Source: Trichodesmium sp. jk18x7bins.61 (GTDB lineage: Bacteria > Cyanobacteriota > Cyanobacteriia > Cyanobacteriales > Microcoleaceae). Taken from it: a stretch of DNA of 7,392 nt. Of this stretch, positions 1 to 5,363 are shown piece after piece. The notes beneath the pieces were generated by a model. It searched no databases, was not told where the DNA came from, and saw nothing but the letters and a program-made list of their open reading frames with translations. The stretch is taken from contig JAJEAQ010000794.1 of the NCBI GenBank assembly GCA_022822685.1, positions 1 through 7,392 of the forward strand. The letters run 5' to 3'. How positions within the stretch are numbered: the first letter of the stretch is position 1; every line of letters starts with the position of its first letter. The position numbers and the translations under genes were made by a program.

Positions 1-103
1 CCCATCCTACGCAAGAATTTAATCTGAGGCGTGACAAAACAATCCCTGATTTATCTTACCTTATGTTACTTTTATCATGCTTCCTTCTTTTTGCCAGCAT
101 AAT

Positions 104-130
104 GAGTTAAATAGTAATTACTTTTAACTC
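104..130. repeat. 27-nt near-perfect palindrome at the glycosyltransferase stop codon
   Basis: GAGTTAAA (104-111) pairs perfectly with TTTAACTC (123-130), and the middle AGTAATTACT (113-122) is itself a palindrome; one unpaired T at 112 is the only flaw. Position 130 is the last base of the TAG stop of the minus-strand gene, so the hairpin forms right at the mRNA 3' end. No T-run follows on the minus strand, so it is not a classical terminator. It may protect the 3' end or act as a weak stop signal. Confidence 0.6.
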
Positions 131-2301
131 TAATTAACGAATAGTTCTACCATCACATTATAAAATTCTTGAGCGAATTTTCTTGGGTTCCACAAAGGTG
201 CTAATTTTTCTGCATCCTTAGACTGAATTAATTTATCAATAAATTCCTGTCGCATCTGAGGATTTTGACCTAATTTTACACCCCAATCAATATATTCTGA
301 CCATGACCATGATACGCCTAATTTAATATCTAAGCTTTGTAAAAAAGAATAACCCATTCTGGATAAAAATTGTTCTCCAGCGCGGGTGACAACTGGCAAA
401 TTAAACCACAAAGCTTCTAACGTATGAGTACCACCATTATAAGGATAAGAATCAAGCATAATATCCGTCAAAGAATAGACGCTTCTGTGTTCCTCCTCTG
501 TGGCAAACCTGTTCATAAATTTAACTCGATGAATACTTATCCCCTCAGCTTTACAGGCTTGATGATAAGCAGCTTTAAATACTTCTAAATCTCCCAAAGC
601 TTTATGAACCAAGATACTATTAGGGACTTGTTTCAAAATAGCAGCTTGTGCTGCCACCAAATCTCGGTTAAATTTTCTGCCTGGTGCTAAACAAAGGTAA
701 ACAATTTGTTCTAAGTCTATTCTCTGAGATTTTCTCAAATTAGTTCGATTTGTTTCTATTCTTTGAAAACCAGAAGTTGCTACAAACGAATCTGGCATTC
801 TGAGCAATTTTTCTAAATAGTATCCCTCCCTATCTTGAGGGTGAGTATGCCAATCACAGAGAAAATAATTATCTGAGGATATATAAGGGGAGTCAAATCC
901 TAACCAAGAGATACAAACAGGTGCAGGTTTATGATGTAAAATTTCTGTATTCACTGGTAAGCTTAGAGAATCCATATCTACTAATACATCAATTTGATCT
1001 TGCTGAATTTTAGAAATAATTTCTTGAACATCAGCTACTCCTTTAGGATATCTTCGCGGTAAGTATACTTTAGTAGCGGCTTGACTAAATTTCTGAGTTT
1101 GGTCATCTAGTTTGAGGCGCTCTGTTGAGTATAAATATATTTGTGTGTTTAACTTTCCTAATTCCAGAATTATGTCAAGGCTACACCAACCTACAGAATG
1201 TCTATTGAAGTGACTGGATATAAAGCCAATTTTTAATGGACGATGATTTTTCCAACTAATATTAGGAAAAGCTTGATGATTTTGAGGTTTGAGAGCTAGT
1301 TGGGTATAAATTTTAGATACTAATTTGCATAACTCAGAATTTGCTTGAATATCATCTCGTAGATAGGGAACAGAAAATAATAAATTAGCATACAAAGCTT
1401 TTAACTCAACTAATTGATTAACTATAGTGAGATTTTGTTTTAGTTTTGCTTCGAGTTCCAAAAACCTATCTTTAGCAATTTCATTTAAGCCAGATACTTG
1501 ATAAGTGCTAATCATATATATGGCAGTCATAATCGGATCTATTTCGCCGCATTTCTGATGATATGTATTGACTACTTGCCTGGCAACTGCATAATTATTA
1601 CCATCTCTAATAATCCCACATAAATGTTGATGGGCTGTAGTATATTCAGGTTGAATTTCAATAGCTTTTTTCAGATATTGAATCGCCTCATAAAATTTAT
1701 CTTGGTTTCTCAAAATAATGCCAATTTGAGCATAAGCTTCTGCTAAATTTGGTTGCCGTTTAATTGCTTTTTGCCAAGTCACTATAGCTGCATCTAATTT
1801 ACCCTCTGCTGCTAGTTTGTATCCCTGACTTAAGTTAAACTCAACCCCGCCTAAACTGGGATTTAATTCTAATGCTTTTTGTTGAGAGGCGATCGCTTCA
1901 TCCCACTTGTCTAACTGCTCTAACACTTTTGCCAAATTCCAGTAGGCGGGAGCTAGATAGGGTTGGAGGTGAATCGCTTTTTGGTAGCTAGCGATCGCCT
2001 CTGAGAATCTTCCCTGTCGATAAAACATACTGCCTAGATTAATATGAGCTTGAGGTAAGTCCGGATTAATTTCTATAGCTCGATAGTAAAGGCTAATTGC
2101 TTGAGAAATTTGACCTTGGGCTTGAAGAATATTGGCGAGGGTGACGTAAGCTGGGGCCCAATCTGGTTGTAAATTTAAAGCCTGATGACAACAAGCGATC
2201 GCCTCTGATAATTGCCCTTTGCTGCAATAAAGTTCGGCTTGTTGTGTCAATGTCTGAAAGTTTGGAGTTTGTGAATCGGAAAAATGAGGAAGAGTATTCA
2301 T
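130..2301 (-). CDS. TPR-repeat SPINDLY/OGT-type glycosyltransferase (GT41)
   Basis: Probable cytoplasmic O-linked GlcNAc transferase of the SPINDLY/OGT family, 723 residues, moving a sugar from a nucleotide-sugar to Ser/Thr of target proteins; donor and targets cannot be read here. Residues about 15-218 form six TPR units with the core EAIA/QAIS at 33, 67, 101, 135, 171 and 205, so 34-residue periods except one of 36. A helical linker follows to about 350. The catalytic part starts at KIGFISSHFNRHSVG (357-371) and continues through HKPAPVCISWLGF (457-469), EKLLRMPDSF (497-506), APGRKFNR (539-546) and LDSYPYNGGTHTLEALW (616-632). Aligned by hand with human OGT, H368 falls on His498 and K543 on the UDP-contacting Lys842, so it looks active. 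There is no signal peptide or membrane segment. The ATG at 2301 gives a normal N-terminus; no strong Shine-Dalgarno is seen. It diverges from the muramidase gene. Confidence 0.93.
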   Translation of the reverse strand: MNTLPHFSDSQTPNFQTLTQQAELYCSKGQLSEAIACCHQALNLQPDWAPAYVTLANILQAQGQISQAISLYYRAIEINPDLPQAHINLGSMFYRQGRFSEAIASYQKAIHLQPYLAPAYWNLAKVLEQLDKWDEAIASQQKALELNPSLGGVEFNLSQGYKLAAEGKLDAAIVTWQKAIKRQPNLAEAYAQIGIILRNQDKFYEAIQYLKKAIEIQPEYTTAHQHLCGIIRDGNNYAVARQVVNTYHQKCGEIDPIMTAIYMISTYQVSGLNEIAKDRFLELEAKLKQNLTIVNQLVELKALYANLLFSVPYLRDDIQANSELCKLVSKIYTQLALKPQNHQAFPNISWKNHRPLKIGFISSHFNRHSVGWCSLDIILELGKLNTQIYLYSTERLKLDDQTQKFSQAATKVYLPRRYPKGVADVQEIISKIQQDQIDVLVDMDSLSLPVNTEILHHKPAPVCISWLGFDSPYISSDNYFLCDWHTHPQDREGYYLEKLLRMPDSFVATSGFQRIETNRTNLRKSQRIDLEQIVYLCLAPGRKFNRDLVAAQAAILKQVPNSILVHKALGDLEVFKAAYHQACKAEGISIHRVKFMNRFATEEEHRSVYSLTDIMLDSYPYNGGTHTLEALWFNLPVVTRAGEQFLSRMGYSFLQSLDIKLGVSWSWSEYIDWGVKLGQNPQMRQEFIDKLIQSKDAEKLAPLWNPRKFAQEFYNVMVELFVN
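1889..2202. repeat. Three HIP1 octamers in phase with the TPR period
   Basis: GCGATCGC occurs at 1889-1896, 1991-1998 and 2195-2202, spaced 102 and 204 bases, exactly one and two 34-codon TPR units. Each encodes the AIA of the EAIA motif at residues 33, 101 and 135. The unit in between uses QAIS with non-HIP1 codons. Two further HIP1 sites lie at 4227-4234 (in the pseudogene) and 6525-6532 (in the exporter gene). HIP1 is a hallmark of many cyanobacterial genomes. Confidence 0.9.
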
Positions 2302-2311
2302 CAGAAAAATC

Positions 2312-2338
2312 TTTAATCGTATCTCATTAGAGATTAAA
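2312..2338. promoter_or_regulatory. Nested inverted repeat 10 bases upstream of the glycosyltransferase start
   Basis: TTTAATC (2312-2318) and GATTAAA (2332-2338) form a perfect 7-bp inverted repeat. Inside and overlapping it, ATCTC (2321-2325) and GAGAT (2330-2334) pair around ATTA. The two pairings exclude each other. The site lies where the minus-strand transcript should begin, so it could be an operator for a dimeric regulator or a 5'-UTR hairpin covering the ribosome entry site. No known operator consensus was recognised. Confidence 0.45.
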
Positions 2339-2340
2339 AC

Positions 2341-2369
2341 TTATCATACTTTGTATCCCAGTTGGACAA
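2341..2369 (-). promoter_or_regulatory. Candidate promoter for the glycosyltransferase gene
   Basis: On the minus strand, TTGTCC (2369-2364) is a -35-like hexamer. The -10 may be TGATAA (2346-2341, spacing 17) or TATGAT (2348-2343, spacing 15). Transcription would begin near 2335, giving a leader of about 35 bases. The match is moderate. Confidence 0.3.
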
Positions 2370-2390
2370 TTAAGTAGTAGCTGTTATAAT
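2362..2390 (+). promoter_or_regulatory. Strong sigma-70-type promoter candidate towards the muramidase gene
   Basis: TTGGAC (2362-2367), a 17-base spacer, then a perfect TATAAT (2385-2390) preceded by TG at the extended -10 position (TGTTATAAT). Start of transcription would be near 2397. The only plus-strand gene downstream is the muramidase at 2646, so the leader would be about 250 bases unless a small RNA is made here. Its -35 overlaps that of the opposing minus-strand candidate. Confidence 0.55.
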
Positions 2391-2645
2391 GTACTTCCGC
2401 GTAGTGGTACTATCATCCTTCTTTTCAGCCTTGAGTTTTTGGAAAAAAATATTTGAAAATCAAAGGCAAGAGAAAGATAGATCACTATTAAATAGCATTA
2501 ATTTTTTAAAGGTGTATGAGGTTAAGCCTAATATATGCAAAATCAATTAAACAGGGAAGATTAAAAACTTAATGTTTCAGTTTTATCCTTTCTACTTCTT
2601 TTTTATTTCTTCTGAGCAAAGCTAGCTCAAAAAATTAATATTTCC
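2391..2645 (+). other. Long AT-rich leader of the muramidase gene, no recognised riboswitch
   Basis: About 250 bases between the strong promoter and the ATG. It contains an 11-mer AAAGGCAAGAG (2462-2472) that recurs in the heptamer array at 3719, a tiny reading frame (2516-2572, 18 codons) preceded by AAAGG only three bases from its ATG, and GAGC/GCTC arms near 2615-2630 that could make a small hairpin just before the start. No known riboswitch core or terminator was recognised, and no real gene. Confidence 0.4.
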
Positions 2646-3323
2646 ATGATTTGGCACAAATTAAATCAACTCAGAACAAAAATTATAGCTAAACCTCAAA
2701 TAATTCTGGGAATCATTTCTTTAGTTTTGATTGTGGGAATGCCTATTGGTATTAATAATCAGATTCTTGCCCAAGCAAAAACTGAAGAAACTTATGAAGA
2801 AAAATTATTTGAAACTGCTTTAGCTTTTACTCTATATTTTGAAGGTGGTTTTAGTAATCATCCTGCAGATAAAGGTGGGAGGACTTATAAAGGAATTTTG
2901 CAAACTGAATATAATGCCTATCGACGCAGAAGGGGTTTACCTCCATTAGATGTTACCCAAATGTCTGATCTTGAACTAATGGAAATTTATCAAGGTTATT
3001 GGGATAATAGCAAATCGGCGACTATGCACCCGGCTCTTGCTGTAGTTATGTTTGATACTGCAGTTAATTTTGGTATTCAGAACTCGATAACTTTTCTCCA
3101 ACAGGCTTTAGGATTACCACAAACAGGTATATTTGATGGTGCTACTCAGAAAGCATTAGAAAACGGCAATAATAGAAATACCGCTCTTCAAATGATCAAT
3201 GAAAGGATTATTTATCGTTATAAAAGAGTGCAGGAAGATGCTAGTCAGATGGCTTTTTTTCATGGTTGGTTAGTTCGTGATTATAGTTTATGGGGTTATG
3301 TGGATAAGCTGAAGGATAATTGA
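2646..3323 (+). CDS. Secreted GH108 lysozyme-like muramidase with peptidoglycan-binding C-terminus
   Basis: Predicted peptidoglycan hydrolase of glycoside hydrolase family 108 (N-acetylmuramidase type), 225 residues, expected to cut the glycan backbone in the periplasm. The N-terminus is a Sec-type signal: basic residues 5-16, hydrophobic core about 19-34, and an AQA motif at 42-44 suggesting cleavage before K45. The family signature EGGFSNHPADKGGRTYKGI runs from E66, the expected catalytic glutamate, to I84. FDTAVNFG (136-143) and a helical tail with FLQQALGLPQTGIFDG (150-165) and GWLVR (207-211) match the usual GH108 plus PG_binding_3 arrangement. The fold is common in phage endolysins, but a signal peptide and no holin or phage genes nearby favour a host enzyme for wall remodelling. 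The ATG at 2646 is chosen because the signal peptide follows at once; no clear Shine-Dalgarno. The best upstream promoter lies about 250 bases away. An uncleaved membrane anchor is the alternative. Confidence 0.88.
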   Translation: MIWHKLNQLRTKIIAKPQIILGIISLVLIVGMPIGINNQILAQAKTEETYEEKLFETALAFTLYFEGGFSNHPADKGGRTYKGILQTEYNAYRRRRGLPPLDVTQMSDLELMEIYQGYWDNSKSATMHPALAVVMFDTAVNFGIQNSITFLQQALGLPQTGIFDGATQKALENGNNRNTALQMINERIIYRYKRVQEDASQMAFFHGWLVRDYSLWGYVDKLKDN

Positions 3324-3359
3324 AGTAGACAGATATGCTGAAGACAAAAGGAAAATTTT

Positions 3360-3414
3360 AATTCCCATCCAAATTCTATCCAATTTTATATATCGTGGTT
3401 GAGGATGGAATTTT
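3360..3414 (+). terminator. Weak hairpin with short T-run after the muramidase gene
   Basis: AATTCCCATCC (3360-3370) pairs with GGATGGAATT (3403-3412) with one bulged C, across a 32-base loop, and runs into TTTT (3411-3414). It starts 37 bases past the muramidase stop. The long loop and short T-run make it a poor intrinsic terminator. A smaller alternative hairpin, GGATGGAA with TTCAATCC, overlaps at 3403-3420. Confidence 0.25.
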
Positions 3415-3584
3415 CAATCCATAAGCAGAAAGAGTCAACATTTTTCTCGCTTCTCCAGTCATATTGATTCTAGTTGTCCACATTCTGTATTTCAAAATAT
3501 CCCACAACAGGTTATAGAAAGTATCTCTGTTTAGCCTAGTCTAATTACTTACTGAATCAGAGCACAAAACCTGAAAACATAACA

Positions 3585-3605
3585 CAAACTATTAAACATA
3601 GTTTG
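3585..3605. repeat. Perfect 8-bp stem-loop
   Basis: CAAACTAT (3585-3592) and ATAGTTTG (3598-3605) pair exactly around TAAAC. No T-run directly follows on either strand, so a terminator role is not supported. Confidence 0.6.
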
Positions 3606-3648
3606 CCGCTCAAAAAAATGTCTGTACTGGTAAAAAAATACAGTTATC

Positions 3649-3672
3649 GCTCTGAACAGAATATCTGAGAGC
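3649..3672. repeat. 9-bp bulged stem-loop beside the MITE-like element
   Basis: GCTCT (3649-3653) pairs with AGAGC (3668-3672), and inside it CAGA (3657-3660) with TCTG (3664-3667) around ATA, leaving GAA bulged. The left arm, read as GCTCTGA (3649-3655), is also a perfect inverted partner of TCAGAGC at 3557-3563. It ends five bases before the MITE-like element. Confidence 0.5.
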
Positions 3673-3677
3673 TGATT

Positions 3678-3791
3678 TATAGCAGTACGTTTTTTTGGTT
3701 AGGACGAAAATTGGGTTGAAAGGCAAGAGGCAAGAGACAAGAGGCAAGAGGCATGCATAGGGATGTCCTAACCTTAATGCGTAGCGCTATA
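3678..3791. mobile_element. MITE-like element, 114 bp, with heptamer array in its loop
   Basis: Two imperfect terminal inverted repeats of 27-28 bases face each other at 3678-3705 and 3765-3791. Matching blocks from the outside in are TATAGC, TACG and a perfect 9-mer GGTTAGGAC/GTCCTAACC. Both ends sit on TATA/TA steps, compatible with a TA target duplication as made by IS630/mariner-type transposases. There is no coding capacity. The space between the arms is mostly the GGCAAGA array. Non-autonomous transposon versus folded intergenic repeat cannot be settled from one copy. Confidence 0.5.
3722..3756 (+). repeat. Heptamer tandem array (GGCAAGA)
   Basis: Five adjacent 7-base units: GGCAAGA, GGCAAGA, GACAAGA, GGCAAGA and a diverged GGCATGC. 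This is a short tandemly repeated repetitive (STRR) sequence of the heptameric kind known from heterocyst-forming cyanobacteria. It lies inside the loop of the MITE-like element. Confidence 0.88.
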
Positions 3792-3922
3792 TTATATCAA
3801 GTAAATATTAAGAAGCTGAGTGCCTTGTCAGACAAAGGTTTTAGGATTTATAGGTAGTAGAGCCTAAATTTATGAAAGCTTTGTTAGTTCAGGATTTCAT
3901 CTCAGTTTATGAATCAGCTCTG

Positions 3923-4053
3923 ATACCAAATCCGCTGATGAAAGCGTAGCTCCTCCCTCAGGAGGCAAAGGTACTTTTTCCAAACCCTCCCTAACCCTTC
4001 TGCTTTCTGCCTTACTCTTGTCATTAGCCTCCCGTATAAACCTGATTTAGTAT
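3923..4053. repeat. Imperfect inverted-repeat pair, 131-bp span
   Basis: ATACCAAATCCG (3923-3934) is the near reverse complement of CTGATTTAGTAT (4042-4053), 10 of 12 positions. The interval includes a small hairpin CTCCT-CCCTC-AGGAG (3950-3964) and a pyrimidine-rich stretch. It could be a second small non-autonomous element inserted just beyond the pseudogene's stop codon; evidence is modest. Confidence 0.3.
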
Positions 4054-4221
4054 GATTTTTTTGCTAGCAACGTTCCTGCAGCCAACTTTCTAAATCCGCC
4101 AAACTATTAAAGTCAAAAATATCCTCTGTTAAAGTTTCCAAATCTTCTAAAACCAAGCCTTCAACTTGATAACTTATTGTTGCTGGAATTTCTCCAAAAC
4201 GCTTTTTGAGTTGACGCATGA

Positions 4222-4512
4222 TTAAGGCGATCGCCTCTTTAAGACATCCTTTTCTTCTGCATAAGTTATCCGCCCTTTTTCATCCTGCAACATCATCCCT
4301 CGGCGCTCGACTATTTCTAACTCTTCCACTGTCATGTTAACTTGGTTAGCAATATTTAAAGCCATTTCTATTTCCAAAAATTCCCCCAAGTTATCTGGAA
4401 TTCCATCCAAACTGGAAGCTTCTTTCAGAAAATAAATCCACTGATCAGTCAAACTTGTTAACTCCGACAAAGCTTTCTTAAATTTCGGCAATTCTACAAA
4501 TATTAATTGCAA
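4222..4512 (-). pseudogene. C-terminal-half fragment of the Rpn pseudogene
   Basis: A 96-codon open piece whose only start is a TTG at 4512. It carries the family's helical C-terminal half, for example FVELPKFKKALSELTSLTDQW and EIEMALNIANQVNMTVEELE. The final RRSP comes from reading a HIP1 octamer (4227-4234) in the wrong frame; correct family sequence resumes one frame over and continues to 4064. Independent expression as a small protein is possible in principle but nothing in the sequence supports it. Confidence 0.78.
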
Positions 4513-4847
4513 TTCCTCATCGGGATATTCAAACTTTTTATCTTCTCCTGAAACACAAATTGATTGCTCACATCTTTAGTATTTTTAAACAGGATAAAAT
4601 CCGTAATCGTGACGGTGATCGCTGGATTTAGTAGTGGGTAATCTTCTCCTGTCACTAACTGATTTGCATAAGCTTTAGCTAGGTTGTAAGCTACCTGTTT
4701 GTTAAAAGCAGTCATCTGGGCTATTTGCATTTCAATCACCACAAGAGAACCATCCACCAAAACTGCTTTTACATCTAAATAAGTATCTTTTAAACTAATT
4801 AATTGACCATGATTATAAGGATTAACAATTGTCAAAGATTGAATCAC
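4503..4847 (-). pseudogene. Middle fragment of the Rpn pseudogene (nuclease core)
   Basis: A 114-codon open piece (GTG start at 4847) holding the PD-(D/E)XK core: KDTYLDVKAVLVDG followed by VVIEMQIAQMTAFNKQVAYN. It is not an independent gene. The same frame continues upstream of the GTG to the A-run near 4919 with normal family sequence, and the last residues MRNCN are frameshift noise. It overlaps the next fragment by 10 bases in another frame. Confidence 0.8.
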
Positions 4848-5003
4848 TTTCTCTACCCCATAAATTATGGCATTAAGAAAGCTAATTAAAATCTCTTTGC
4901 TTTGTTCGGAACCAAAGATTTTTTTTTAAAGACATAATCGACCTTGGGGCTGATAAATTTCATATTACTTTTTCTCTCATTTCAACTGTCAATAATGGCA
5001 AAT

Positions 5004-5034
5004 ATTATAGCAATAAGAGCTTGGCTAATATCAA
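5004..5034 (-). promoter_or_regulatory. Candidate promoter of the Rpn pseudogene
   Basis: On the minus strand, TTGATA (5034-5029), a 19-base spacer and a perfect TATAAT (5009-5004) with the extended TGC before it. Transcription would start near 4997, about 34 bases before ATG 4963. GAGAG just upstream of the ATG is a weak ribosome-binding candidate. The broken gene therefore still appears to have a usable promoter. Confidence 0.4.
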
Positions 5035-5061
5035 ACTAAAAAAGAGATAGTACCGCTATGG

Positions 5062-5089
5062 GAAAGTCAAAAGTTAAAAGTTAAAAGTA
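5062..5089 (+). repeat. Heptamer tandem array (AAAAGTT)
   Basis: Four consecutive 7-base units: GAAAGTC, AAAAGTT, AAAAGTT, AAAAGTA. It is a second STRR-like family in the window, unrelated in sequence to the GGCAAGA array but with the same 7-base period. Confidence 0.8.
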
Positions 5090-5363
5090 TATTTGGTAAG
5101 GCTTTGAGTCTTTTGTCATTGATTAATTATTTCCTCTGTGCTGCAATAGTTACAATAAAATCACCTGTAAAAAGATCAAGAGATTTGCACTTCTCCCTGA
5201 CTCCCCTCTTCTAAACCCTGTGCCTCCTCACTCCTCACACCTAATACCAATTATCAAAAAGAATGTCATAAATAATTTGAGGTCTATTATGTAAACTAAT
5301 CCGCATGAAATGATTGTCAATTATAGCTTTCAAGTAAATTAATTAATACAATTGAACAGTCTT

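Larger units (their letters stand above)
3324..4063. other. 740-bp gene-free stretch rich in stem-loops and repeats
   Basis: No convincing gene on either strand; short open frames such as 3872-3949 lack any support. It contains the weak hairpin at 3360-3414, stem-loops at 3585-3605 and 3649-3672, the MITE-like element at 3678-3791, a near-palindrome CCTTGTC-A-GACAAAGG (3823-3838), and an imperfect inverted-repeat pair at 3923 and 4042. The pattern is that of intergenic DNA that has collected small mobile or repetitive elements. Confidence 0.7.
4064..4963 (-). pseudogene. Rpn family PD-(D/E)XK nuclease/'putative transposase', three frameshifts
   Basis: Broken gene of the Rpn family (recombination-promoting nuclease, often labelled transposase), about 300 codons when reassembled, close to full length. 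It starts at ATG 4963-4961 with MKFISPKVDYVFKK, the usual N-terminus. Break 1: the run of nine A (T at 4919-4927) puts the next part, IFGSEQSKEILISFLNA, out of frame; the first frame stops at 4886. Break 2: near 4530, SLNIP runs into a false end (MRNCN) while the expected PDEELQLIF continues in another frame; one missing T in AATTATCCC explains it. Break 3: near 4233-4238, beside a HIP1 site, frame moves from AEEKDVLK to EAIALIMRQLKKRFGEIP. The true end is LESWLQERC with TAG at 4064-4066. The nuclease motif, D in YLDVKA and E-x-Q in VVIEMQIAQ, is intact in the middle piece. Family members act on DNA and have been tied to recombination and phage defence; this copy is probably dead. Confidence 0.88.

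Noticed and set aside
3..110. Plus-strand frame open from the window edge to TAA at 108-110, possibly the tail of a convergent gene
   Set aside because: Only 35 codons are visible, the translation (leucine-rich end, LSYLMLLLSCFLLFASIMS) matches nothing I recognise, and an open run of this size is not rare by chance.
2391..2404. Possible NtcA site (GTA-N8-TAC type) at the plus-strand start of transcription
   Set aside because: The sequence is GTA-N8-TAG, missing the last consensus base, and its position over the start site is not that of an activator site.
2516..2572. 18-codon leader peptide frame before the muramidase gene
   Set aside because: AAAGG lies only three bases from the ATG, too close for good initiation, and the peptide has no run of regulatory codons. 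Mentioned in the leader entry only.
2615..2630. GAGC/GCTC hairpin just upstream of the muramidase start as a terminator
   Set aside because: The stem is only four pairs and is followed by A, not T, on the plus strand; on the minus strand the T-run comes before the stem.
3823..3838. Near-palindrome CCTTGTC-A-GACAAAGG as a terminator or insertion-sequence end
   Set aside because: There is no suitable T-run (only TTTTAGG follows) and no transposase or matching second end nearby; it remains an unexplained short palindrome.
3872..3949. Small plus-strand frame of 25 codons starting MKALLVQDF
   Set aside because: No ribosome-binding site, no recognised family, and it runs into the repeat-like segment beginning at 3923.
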